Below are positions 53,201-64,000 of a stretch of 64,000 nucleotides of DNA, in pieces. A program made the position numbers and the translations under genes. Source of the stretch: Dirofilaria immitis (Eukaryota > Nematoda > Chromadorea > Rhabditida > Onchocercidae); assembly GCA_024305405.1 (NCBI GenBank), contig JAKNDB010000013.1, positions 248,001-312,000 of the forward strand, written 5' to 3'. Under the pieces are notes generated by a model. It saw only the letters and a list, made by a program, of their open reading frames with translations, did not search any database and was not told the origin of the DNA. Numbering within the stretch: the first letter of the stretch is position 1; each line of letters begins with the position of its first letter.

Positions 53201-54911
53201 TAATAGAGTTTTTCTGAACAAACAAACTTTTGCATAATCATAATCGATATCATATCGATTGTATTATACAATGAAACCCAACGATTTTGATAAGAATAAA
53301 GAGAAAAGTAAAAGAAGAAATAATCAACCGTAATCCATATTTTCCGGTTCCCAACAATTCGATGGCCAGAAATAGGGAGTTTGAAATCGATAAAAAGTTC
53401 CGTCATTTTTACAGTTAAAACATGATCATCAATTTGAAATAAGTAACCATGAGATGCAATTAAATGGGATAAATGAAGTGCATCAGCTGAAAAGAATTTT
53501 TTCTTTTTACAACTTTCCATTTCTGAAATGAGAACTGATTTGATTGAATCTATAATTCTGGTAATATATTTATTTAATATCACGTTCCTAATATTAAAAC
53601 TATCTGATTACAGTAACAATCAAAATTTGCCACAAACTAATTTAATGATCATTTTAAAGATAACATCTAAATTTCGCTAATTAGCACAGATTATCAATCG
53701 CTAATTTTATATGAATTCAATTCATCTTTTAATCAAGTTTATCAATAATTTAGATCATTTGATTTTATGTTTTAGCTTTTTCCAAAGTGCGAATGAATTC
53801 AACACTGTTGATGTCTGAATTCCGTAAAAGCAAAAATTAAAAAAAAGGCCAAAGTTAAATATTGAAAAATTGATAATAAAAGTTGAATTTTAAAATAAAA
53901 AAGAATTATATAAAATATATAGGCTAAATTAATGCTACATAAAGTTCTAATATTAATTTATGAAACTAATTTTAAAAATTTCCAAATTAATCAATTATTT
54001 TTACATTTTCTTAATTGCGAATTTTTTTTAGCACGACTAATTCGCAAATCAAATCATCGTATTTTTTAGATCAAATTGATTTTTTAATTGATATTAATTT
54101 GAAGCTTATAATTAAACATATCTCTAAATTAAGCTAAATCAATCATATCCTAAGAACAATACATGCATGATAAATGTATGCAAATCATGTCAATAAATAT
54201 ACGAATTTTAAAAAAACAAAATAAAAAAAAGAAGGTAAATATACCAAGATCCGTCATATTCATATTTTTCATAATCCATGCGATGAGATCTTGACCAGTA
54301 AAAACAGAAGGAATCTGAAATGAAAACTATATAAAATGATAAATGATATGAAAATAGAATTAACAAATAATATAATCAAACTTCTCTATCTTTCTTATCC
54401 ATTATATAATAAAAATAAGATAGATATAATTTTATAAATTATAAAATTATTCTTATTAGGCGAATAAAATTTTCAAATAATAATAATTATTATTATTATA
54501 CGAGAATATTGATTGAAATTCATTATTATCATAAAAAAATATTACAATATTTTTTTATATTATTCGAGAATGAAATTGTTTAAAAAAATATATATATATA
54601 ACTTAAATTGCTAATTTAAAAGTTAAAATTATTATAATATAATAATATTTTAAAAATATGTGCGATTAATTGCTTAAAAATTTTATCAAATAAATTTTGA
54701 TAAAATTTAAAAGAAAAGGAAATTAAAAGAAAAGGAAAAAAGAGAAAAAACAAACTTTTGTTAGGAAACTTTTGACAGTTTTAATTGGTACGCCATTCTC
54801 GGGATCTAACATTGTTTGAACCAAATTTTCCAATTTTTGATAAATCATATGATTTGGATGAACCATTCTTTCATCAATAGTTGCATTAGCTCGTAATCTT
54901 GGTAATGCCAT
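46812..54911 (-). CDS. egl-10: R7-family RGS protein (DEP, GGL and RGS domains), EGL-10 type
   Basis: The exons, read on the minus strand, are 54911-54756, 54314-54245, 53486-53329, 53068-52927, 52592-52460, 52145-51876, 51510-51449, 51004-50870, 50505-50365, 49985-49812, 49496-49405, 48262-48187 (3' end uncertain) and 47003-46812. Domains in order: DEP ([50 protein letters not shown]), the R7 homology region ([50 protein letters not shown]), a Ser/Ala-rich insert, a GGL-like segment ([17 protein letters not shown]), [12 protein letters not shown], then RGS ([68 protein letters not shown]). R7 RGS proteins pair with G-beta-5 and speed GTP hydrolysis by G-alpha-o/i or q in neurons and muscle. 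Length errors at 53406-53410, 52581-52585, 50427-50428 and 49481-49483 break the frame, plus one near 52040-52060. The tail exon (46812-47003) is open but its phase with exon 12 does not match. Confidence 0.92.
47160..47218. repeat. CT microsatellite inside an RGS gene intron
   Basis: About 15 CT units at 47189-47218, preceded by an impure pyrimidine tract. Confidence 0.95.
47418..47575. repeat. 31 bp tandem repeat, 5 copies, RGS gene intron
   Basis: The unit is AGGTAATTTAATTGATCCAT followed by GCAATAATTTC. On the plus strand each junction reads TTTCAGGTAATTT, an acceptor and donor back to back, but the gene is on the other strand. Confidence 0.88.
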
Positions 54912-55024
54912 TTAAATTTTTTTTTTTCCAATCCTTCTTTCCTCACCGTTTTTTGCTTCCTCTTCTTTTTTCCTCTTATTTTTATTTTTTTTTCCCAAAA
55001 TTATTCCGATTTGAAAAGGATGAA

Positions 55025-55044
55025 AGAGAGAGAGAGAGAGAGAA
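55025..55044. repeat. GA microsatellite just upstream of the RGS start
   Basis: About ten GA units lie some 115 bases upstream of the ATG of the minus-strand RGS gene, inside a longer purine/pyrimidine-skewed leader. Confidence 0.9.
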
Positions 55045-56584
55045 GAAGAGAAAAAAATGAAATTTCCGTTGGAATAATATAAATTATGAATCAATCGAAT
55101 TATTCTGATCGATCTGATTGATTTTTCTTTATTTTATTCGGCTATTATCGTCCTTTTACTTTCACCAATATCTGATTCCTTTCAATTTTTGCACAATAAA
55201 TCGAACTGCTGGAAGATTGAGTAGTACCATTATCCTAGAAATATATTATAAAAACCTGATTAAATTGTCAATAACAGATTAGTAATCATTTGATATTATA
55301 ACAATACCATATAACCAGTAGTCTCGTCGGATATTATAGCGGAATTAAACTTTCGAAAAATACCAAAAAAATCATATATGTAAAATATGCTTGATATAGA
55401 TATCGATTTTTAGCACTGATTAAAATTTCTTTTGATTAGCTGATTAGTAATTTTACTAAAAAATCTCGATCATTACATTATTCTAAATAATTTTAGTTTC
55501 TGCTTTCATTTCATTTCATTTTTTCAAGAAATTCTTGGACTATTAAAATTTATCGATGAATATTTTGCAAAAATTTTCTTCTTCGTTTTTGATTTTAAAA
55601 TATGACAGAATCTTCTATTTCATAACTAAAATTTTGAGGAAAAAAATTCTCAAAATTCATATCCTTCGGGAATTCTCAACAAAAAAGAAAAAAAATTGGG
55701 AAAAATTTATCGTTAAAAAAGAATCTACAAAAAAAAACGATGTCAATAGTTACAGTAGAAGTATAATAGCATGAATCGATCCATCAATTCTCGGATATCC
55801 CAAAGGATAATCAACGAAATTAATAGCATTGCATGATATAGCTGATAAGCATAAACAATGAATATGAGTGACTTTTTGAAACAGAAGAGATGGAAAAAAT
55901 TGGTATTTATCTTTTCATCAACTTTTTCTCGATGAATGCGCTTACAAGATAGATTGATCGATTGAGGCTTATACTTGATAAATGATAATAATTATTATTA
56001 TTATTATCGCAATAAATGCGATGGAACAACAGATAATGTTATCAGTAGATGCATCAAGATCCGATTTGAGATTTATATAATTAATGGATGATAATTATTA
56101 TTATTACTATTATTGCTAGTAAATATGATGAAAGAAATAATCACCTTATCATCTATCAATGAATGCAGCAACCATAAATATGAATAATTATTGTCAGATT
56201 GCTATGATATATTGAAATTGTCAGATGAAAGTATCAAATATCATTTATTCAAAAAAAAAAAAAGAATGAAGATAGAAGAATTAATATGAGATTTAAAAAC
56301 GAAAACTTTGTAATATTCACCTACTTCTACCGTAACATGTTTCTAATAAGTTCTTATGGATATGATATGATATGATAAGTAAGAAAAAAAAATATATGAT
56401 ATCGTAACAATAACATAGTTCCTTCGAACGATCGATTTATAGGAATGATCAATAATTAATATAACTAAGGATGCCGTATAAAATATTAAGCCATCAAATA
56501 ATAATAGTACTAAAAAAATTACACATGCAACTATCGTCCGGATTATCGATCTAAACTATACATTTATCTTAATGGAATTCTGAT

Positions 56585-56690
56585 GACACGCTTATCCGGA
56601 AAGGCAGTGATGGCATGCTTATCCGGAAAAGCAGTAATAGCATGCTTATCCGGGAAGGCAGTTATAGCATGCTTATCCGGAAAAGTAATA
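56585..56690. repeat. About 33 bp tandem repeat, 4 copies
   Basis: The unit is GCATGCTTATCCGGAAAAGC followed by AGTAATA. It is GC-richer than its surroundings; copies alternate GGAAAGGCAG, GGAAAAGCAG and GGGAAGGCAG. Confidence 0.88.
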
Positions 56691-56934
56691 AAGTAGTAAA
56701 CTACCGGAAGTCATTGGACATACTTGGATAAATTTACATAAGAAATGTGCCCAAAAATCAATCTCATACGACAAGATAAAAAGAATATCTAATGATCCAT
56801 GTGATAGACATATCGGATAAAAGAAATATAAAAAGGGAAAAAGAAAAAAATATGATAGTAGTAAAAGATGAGATTCGAGAGGAGAAGGACGAAGAGAGAG
56901 AGGAGGAGAATTTGAGGAACGTACTCATTGCTAT

Positions 56935-57140
<206 letters not shown>

Positions 57141-57389
57141 TCATTATCGTCATCAGTAAAATGTATGAACATAAACAACGATGAAATAAGGATATGGAAA
57201 GAGAAGAAGATATATGGCTAAGATGATGAGTGGAAGAAAGAGAGAGAAAGAAAAAAAAGCCATTAAATATAAGCATAATGAAAAAGAAGGAAGGATGGAG
57301 AGAGGAAAAGGAAGAGAAAATTTAAAATTTTCGGAATATTATGTATACTTTTATCTTTCTTTTTTTCCAGTTAATTTCCTCTATTCTTT

Positions 57390-57434
57390 CTCTTTCACCC
57401 TCCCTCCCTCCCTCTCTCTCTCTCTCTCTCTCTT
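57390..57434. repeat. CCT/CT simple repeat
   Basis: CCTCCC units pass into a pure CT run at about 57413-57433. Confidence 0.93.
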
Positions 57435-58106
57435 TTTCTATTCATCAAATGTATGCTATTCAATTTCAGAAGAAAAAAAAAGAATCCTTCTTTTCATTCA
57501 AAACACATTCCTTCATTTCAACTCATCCCCGTTCAATTTAACAACATGCAAATTTCCCTTCATAATTATATTAAATGATAAAGAAGAAGAATGATAATTA
57601 TTTCGCTATCATAATAACAATAACAATAACGATAACGATAATCATAATGATAATGATAATGATAACAATAACAATAACAATAATATTCATATTAAATTTC
57701 AATAATAATCATAGCAATAATATCACAAACGTTGATAGTAAAATCAAATAATATTTTATCAATAAGAAAATATTACAATCAATAATATAGTTTATTAGAA
57801 ATGAATAATATCAATGATAACAATAGTAGCAGTAATTAATTATCAATAAAAATAATTACACCAATAACATCATTATTAATGATAATGATTATAATAATAA
57901 TAATACGAACAGTAACAATAACAATGATAACAATAATGATGACGATGACGATATCAAGGACAACAATGAATAAAGTGATGACACTAACATGCACTCAAAA
58001 AAATGAGGCATCGTTCGATTGGCATTGCAAATGTGAACGGAGAATGATGATGCCAAAGAGTTATAGGACTTGGCTATAAGGACGAAGCCATACACATCAT
58101 TACCGA

Positions 58107-58172
58107 CACACACACACACACACATACACACACACACACACACATACATACACATACACACATACATATACG
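58107..58172. repeat. CA microsatellite with CATA interruptions
   Basis: Two CA runs, 58107-58124 and 58128-58143, pass into CATACACATA. Confidence 0.95.
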
Positions 58173-58261
58173 CATATATATTTATATGAATTGATTTCAT
58201 TCAACGATTTTTTATTGACAAGATGTTGAGATAGTTTACCATTTCAAATATATCTTATATA

Positions 58262-58350
58262 TTAGTATATGTATGTATAATATATGTATGCATATGTGTA
58301 TGTATTTGTGTGTGTGTGTGTATGTATGTGTGTACGCATGTGTATATATG
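58262..58350. repeat. TATG/GT simple repeat, complementary to the flanking CA tracts
   Basis: ATGTATG units pass into a GT run near 58307-58321. Because CA tracts lie on both sides, the two types could pair as long imperfect hairpins. Confidence 0.9.
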
Positions 58351-58489
58351 TCACAGTCATTCTCGACAAGAGGCGTTATTTTCTAGGCATCATCAATTGC
58401 TTCTTTTCGAAAATGCCTCTTTCTCGAAAATATATTTATTGCAAAGTGTATTATGAGGACGACTGAGTATACAAACACAAACACACAAA

Positions 58490-58492
<3 letters not shown>

Positions 58493-58546
<54 letters not shown>
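58493..58546. repeat. (CA)n microsatellite, about 25 units
   Basis: A pure AC/CA run of about 50 bases, followed by AGATACACACATATACACG. Confidence 0.97.
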
Positions 58547-58547
<1 letters not shown>

Positions 58548-60114
58548 TACACACATATACACGTGGATGTATTTACGGAAAAAACGTAAATATAAACGAA
58601 TCAGTAAACAAATAATATATATATACATTGTTATAAACAAGTATATATTGGAAATGGAATTGAAGTAATCAAATAAATAAAAAAAGAAATAGAAAAAATG
58701 GATAAATAATTAGATGGAATGCATGCAATAATGTGAGATAGCAATAATATTGATTGATCCGTTTTGATATTTGCTTATCATTTAAAATGATCTGTTCTAT
58801 TTTGACCTATTTTTACATTATGAATTAATTTCAGGTTAATCTCACTTTTTTACAATATGAAAAATTGAAAAAAAAGCAATCTTTCCACTTTTTTTTTTCA
58901 TTTCAATTTCAACAATTGTTAACTAATTTAATGATAAATGAAACGAACTGATAATGATAATAAATAATCATTGATCTAACATGATATGTAGGCTTATATG
59001 ATCAAATTTTAAAAAAATACTTAACTAATATGAATCGATATGTAACGTGAAATCGAGAATAATATAATGAAATTGAGACGTACGAATGTGAGAGAAACGT
59101 CTAGCGTATGGTTGTAGCATACTACATAATTCCCTAGTGTATAAAAATGAATTCGAGAAATAAACAATGATCTATATCTATCTCTCTTTACTTGGCCAGA
59201 AATGAGAAAGAAACATGAAAAGCCTTTAATGCAAAAGGCTAAGAGTACTTAAAATGAAAAAAAAAAAAGGAAAAAAAGAAAACATAAACATATGCTATAT
59301 TGGAAATTGGAATTGGATAATTTAATTTTTAATATAATTTAGAAGAATTTGTCTAAAAGAAATTTATCAATAATTGCATGAGAATATAAGTTAGAAATAA
59401 TTTTGATAAAGAAATTATCCATTTCATTCTTCTTATCAAATAATTAATTTATTGATTAAAAATAATTCTATCTTATCAAATCATATAATATAATTTTATC
59501 AATGACGCATATTTTTATCAATTTATAAAATATTAATCAATATTTTATAAGACATTTGATGCATTTCTATATCTTAGCAACGCATTTCTACTACAACTTT
59601 TATAATCAATCTATTAAAGCTAGCAAAATAGATAACTCTATTTGTTTGTTTTCTCAAATATATATGTGTATATATTCTTAATAGTCTATCTTTCATCTCA
59701 AATTACTATACTATTCAATCATAATCCTCTCAATCTTTTACTTGCAACATTTTATAATCTTATCAATCTTTGTGATATCTTCATAAAGAGTTATATTTCT
59801 TTTCCCCTTTTGCAAGAAACGTACTTGACTTAACTGGTTCACGTCGAACATTGAAAATAATTTTACTGATTGTTTACTACCAAAATTTCAACTTCAATCG
59901 GCTGCATTAAATTGTGATGTGAGCTAACCTTATTTTCAAAATGAACGAAATGACATAAAAGTTCATTTGGAAGTGGGATAAGAGGAGTGTAGAGGAAGGA
60001 GGAGAGGGTTAAAAGGTTATAGTTGGGAGATGGCAAATGTAAATAGTGTTCTTCTTAGTTCTTGTCATAAAAAATTTTTTAAACGAAATAATACAACTTC
60101 ACGCTGCACGTATA

Positions 60115-60232
60115 TTTCATATTGCTTCTTACACGTATTCATATTGCACGTTATACGTATTCATATTGCATGTTACACGTATTCATATTGCACGTTACAC
60201 ATATTCATATTGCATTTTACATATCATATTTT
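60115..60232. repeat. 24 bp tandem repeat, 5 copies
   Basis: The unit is ACGTATTCATATTGCACGTT. The period is 24, so all three frames stay open across it; those frames are not taken as genes. Confidence 0.9.
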
Positions 60233-60848
60233 TATGCATCATTTTATATTTTTTTTAACTATTTCTTCATATTTTTTATTTATTATTGCACTGAGTTAAT
60301 TTTCATTCTTTTTTTTTCAATTTACTATAATGAAATTTTGCCAATAACACATTGTCATGAATGATGAATGATTTGAGGCATGGCGTCATTAAGATATAAT
60401 TAAAATTAATAACGCGCTGCTGGCAATGATTTATATTTAAATATTTAGAATTTGAAATTTTAAAATTTATTACAGATTTATACATTGATTATTACACCCA
60501 ATGAATATTGATCAAAAATGTGGACAATTTTTAACAAATCTAAACAATAAGGATCGATTAGATAATGAATGGTATTACTGTTTTTGGCGGTATAAGCCGG
60601 ATAGTTGATGGTATCTATTGGCTATACGAATTATTAAATGTGGAAGGATTTGTAAATTATCTTTCTATAATTTCTACTACTGTTATTACCACTTTATTTT
60701 GAGTGTATGACGTCACTGTTTATTAAGAAATCAACGACGGTGATAATAAAAAGGACAACAAAAGCTTTGATTTTGATTAACTTCTTTCAACGAAGTTTTT
60801 CTCTTTTTTTTCTTTACTCATTTTTCGTCGATAATTTATACCCGGTGA

Positions 60849-63800
60849 TTGGAATATTGGTGTTGGAATGTCCATGAAATTTTTGCGGGTTTACAAGATT
60901 TCTTGGGTTTATATGATACGTCATCATCAAGCAATGAACAACAGCAACAAGAAGAACAGCAGCTAGCATCATCTACTTCAACAACAGCACCAACATCAGC
61001 AACCGTAGTAGTAGCAGCAGCAAGCTCTTCATTATTATCGTCACCGTTAGTATCATCGGTCAATTCGGACTCCTTGAAAGCGAAGGAAATTCGTTGAAAT
61101 ATATTTCTGATATTATTAACAATCGTACTACCGTTCAACAAGAACAGCAACAATTACTCCAAAAGTTAACACTGGACAATTCGGAAGGTTAGTGTTGTAT
61201 TTACTAGAAAAATATTGATTAATTACTTGTTAAAGTTTCCAAGCAAAATTGAGCATCAAAGATGTTTGTTATGAGTTTTATCATTTGTACTTTTTCTATT
61301 AGTATTTAGTTGATTTATGTGATTCTTATTATTATTATGATGCGAATTTCATCTCTTTTATAATTAACGTGGGATTTCATAAATTTCTAATTTCGTCATT
61401 CTAATTTATCTCTTTTCTTCATTGTTGTTTGATGCTAGCCAAAAATGACTATGACAATATAAAATCATTGTGTTTGGTCATTCATTGATTATGCTATCAA
61501 TAGTTTGAACTATCGTTCATCAATTGAGTAAGTTCTTTTCAGAAGTCACAGATGCACAAGAGAAAATACGGCGTTGTTCTCATACGCGAACTGTGCATTT
61601 TCGGATGCTATTGTAACTGATTTCTACGATGCACCAACAAATTTTTCATTAATAAAAGTGAGCAAATTTAATCTGTTGGTGAAATTAGCTGGAAAAATTA
61701 GATGTGCTGTTCAGATAAATTTTTTCGATTTATAATTCATGTAATTTAACAATATTTATCAGTGGAAGAAAAAAAAATCAACATAATTTGGACAGAAGCA
61801 AGCTTAGCTATAATGAATTTGCTGCTATTCTTTTCTGTATTCATCGATTTTACATTTATATATACATATTTTTAAAAAATAGTCGAGGATAAGTTTGAAA
61901 AATAAAATTATCAAACTTATACTATAGGTTCATTGAAATTTTATAATTTTGCAAGTTATTTTTAATTTATTAATTTTGCACTAATTGTTGTAATGTCCAC
62001 AAGTTTAGATATCATTGTTCCTATAAAAATGCAATAAAGAGCAATAAATTAGAATAGTTTTTACGAAGATGCAGATTTTCACTGAATTCATGACGTACAA
62101 TATCTGTAATTCTTATATTTCCAGATATAAATGACACCAATGCCATCAGTATTTCCTACTTGAATGCTTGCAAACGTTTGCGAGTCGATCCAATCCAAGC
62201 TGTACAAGAACAAATAGCCGTACATTTTTAATTTTTATATTTTTTTAACTTTAAAAAAAATATTATAGTTTTAGGTGTAATAGGATATAATAAAATCACT
62301 ATTAAAGTTTAGTAATACGTAGTCGTTTCCACAACCCATTTGATAAAAAATGATGTCATTTAAGTATGCTTGTCTTACCTCCCATTTATTCTACATAATT
62401 TATATCTTACAAAAACATTAAAATTTTTTCTGCTCAAGAAAGAGCATTTGGCAAAGAAGTAATAGTCACTGATAAAATATTAGTGTGGATTCGTTACAAA
62501 CTGAGCCAAATGAATTTTTAATAGATTGCTCATTAAGATATGGTATACTAATAGTAGAAAATGTTAGATGGAGGGATAATTTTGAAAATTTTAAATAAGC
62601 TGCCGAAATAATAAACACATGAACTATATGTCCACCGAAACAGATGAGGGTTAATGTGTTAGATTTGTTTAGAAAGATCAGCGTAAAGCCATCCTGCCTT
62701 CGGTTGTAGATTATGCGAATAGAGTGTTGCGACAATTTTGGATGCTTGTCAGATGTAGCTATCCGAGAATCATGGGGATAAAGAAAGTATCGACTTTTGA
62801 ATTTATTGATTATTGATTCTTTTATTTTCTCTGGAAAAAGTTATTTCAGTGTTTTCATCAAGTGATGGGTGTACGCCAAGAATGTCTCTCCTTAAAAGGT
62901 TTGTGTTTTTCTCGCCAGCTGTTTTCAGTGTTTGAAACTGTAAATTTCAGTTACATTTTTTCATTGTTCAAAAAATATTGGATGAAAATTCGGTTAATTT
63001 TCGCTCATAAATCAAGTTTTACGCAGAAAATATATTTGACCAATGTTTGGTACTTATAAGAAAAATGAATTCAGGTCATCGATTATCTTTTGCTGATATG
63101 GAGTGTTTGGAGGAAATTTTCAATAAAGTTCAGTTTGACACACTTGATTTTGAATATACATTTCTGGATGACGATGTAAGTTACATAGATTCTTTTGTAT
63201 CTAACAAATTTTTTCAAGATAATTTTATCCTGAACTTTATTCTGATTAATAATTCTTATCATTATTGGAATATCAAGGCCAAATCCAATTAGCATTTCAA
63301 TATCGTAGTGTGCCGTAGTAGATCTTCTACTGAGGTCAAAGGTCAGCAGTTCTTTCCCAAGTAATTTGCATAATAGATTGTGATGTTCCATTTTTTTCGC
63401 ACTATTCAGCTTTGAAATCATGAATTACCGAACTTTTTCTAGCAATGGAATTTTGAATAGTGATTCTACCTAAAAGAATCAAGAATTACGTATTTTTCTT
63501 TTATATTCTTACGAATAATTCTTAATGTGCTTCAGAGTGCCGTGTGCCTTGGAGAAATGCTTGAATTTTATGATTCTGCAGTAAAATTGAATTTGTCTTT
63601 TAATAAGCAAATTAATTTGCGAGGTTGGCAATCCATATGTAAAGCTATAAGAGATGTAAGTTTTGCTTTCATATTTTAGAATAGAATTAATGTGGTGGTT
63701 TCACCAAATGATCTTGCTAATTTTGACCAGAGTATTTGTTAAAGACGATGTAGTATGATATTCTAAATCTTTTTGATGTGGTTTTCAAGTTTCAAGAATT

Positions 63801-64000
63801 TTTGTTAAGCTATAATACCCACTTATAACAGAAATCTAAGAGTGTATTTATCGAGACATATTGTTTACTTCTTGTCTTTTATTGTTTTGATGTTTTTCCT
63901 ATTGTTAATCCTATAATGTTTGAGTTTTGAATTATGAGTCATCATTAATGTCCAAATTTTTTTTTCAGGCACCTTCCATGCAGTATCTAAATTTGCGTTA
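60849..64000 (+). CDS. PPP1R37: PPP1R37-like protein phosphatase 1 regulator (LRR), 5' part
   Basis: Exons are visible at about 60849-61190, 61545-61660, 62135-62220, 62847-62899, 63075-63177, 63537-63658 and from 63970 to the edge. The first exon encodes FAGLQDFLGLYDT and then a Gln/Ser/Thr/Ala-rich region (NEQQQQEEQQLASS and on), and ends QQQLLQKLTLDNSE. The next gives RCSHTRTVHF, a good RVxF-type PP1 docking motif, then DAIVTDFYDAPTNFS. After that come YLNACKRLRVDPIQ, VRQECLSLKG, HRLSFADMECLEEIFNKVQF, LEFYDSAVKLNLSFNKQI, LRGWQSICKAIRD and APSMQYLNLR, which follow the start of the leucine-rich repeats of PPP1R37/LRRC68 closely. The family binds and inhibits PP1. The frame breaks just after TVHF (near 61602; one C is missing) and again near 61070-61090. 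The start codon is not settled, and the C-terminal part lies beyond the window. Confidence 0.85.

Noticed and set aside
60030..60364. Three overlapping frames with repeated YSYCTL and RIHIAR phrases
   Set aside because: A 24 bp tandem repeat keeps all frames open; there is no independent support.

Overview
This is a eukaryotic window and almost certainly nematode chromosomal DNA. It is very AT-rich. Its genes are cut into many short exons by introns that end in TTTCAG or TTTTAG and often begin GTAAGT or GTATGT. The gene set is animal, with nematode-type families: a levamisole-receptor modulator (MOLO-1-like) protein and a CPG4-like secreted Cys-rich protein. I would place it among spirurid or filarial worms on composition and style, but the species cannot be read from the sequence. 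I see no tRNA, rRNA, CRISPR array or bacterial-type operon.

Layout from left to right: a possible gene tail at the left edge; a divergent CHK1-like protein kinase on the minus strand (2075-5925); a spacer with a long TTA microsatellite; a secreted Cys-rich gene on the minus strand (8835-12069) whose 11 exons join without a single frame error; a divergent serpin on the plus strand (13616-20774) with a large low-complexity insertion and an Asn/Asp-rich tail; a GC-richer element; exportin-7 on the plus strand (23024-33928); a 5.8 kb spacer with minisatellites; a MOLO-1-like membrane protein on the plus strand (39713-42209); a repeat-rich spacer; an R7-family RGS protein (EGL-10 type) on the minus strand (46812-54911); a microsatellite-rich 6 kb spacer; and the 5' part of a PPP1R37-like gene on the plus strand that runs off the right edge.

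The genes do not form one pathway. MOLO-1 (acetylcholine receptor gating) and the R7 RGS protein (G-alpha-o/q signalling) both act in neuromuscular signalling in nematodes, but I read their closeness as chance.

The main technical result is that conserved reading frames are broken again and again by single-base length changes, mostly in short homopolymer runs and nearly always by one missing base. This occurs in six of the seven main genes, each of which resumes in a conserved frame just after the break. It is best explained by assembly or sequencing error, not pseudogenes, and it means ORF-based gene calls here are fragmented. The most unusual biology is the serpin's architecture, a kinase lacking several catalytic residues, and a tandem array made from the splice donor of one kinase exon. 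I found no clearly new multi-gene system.
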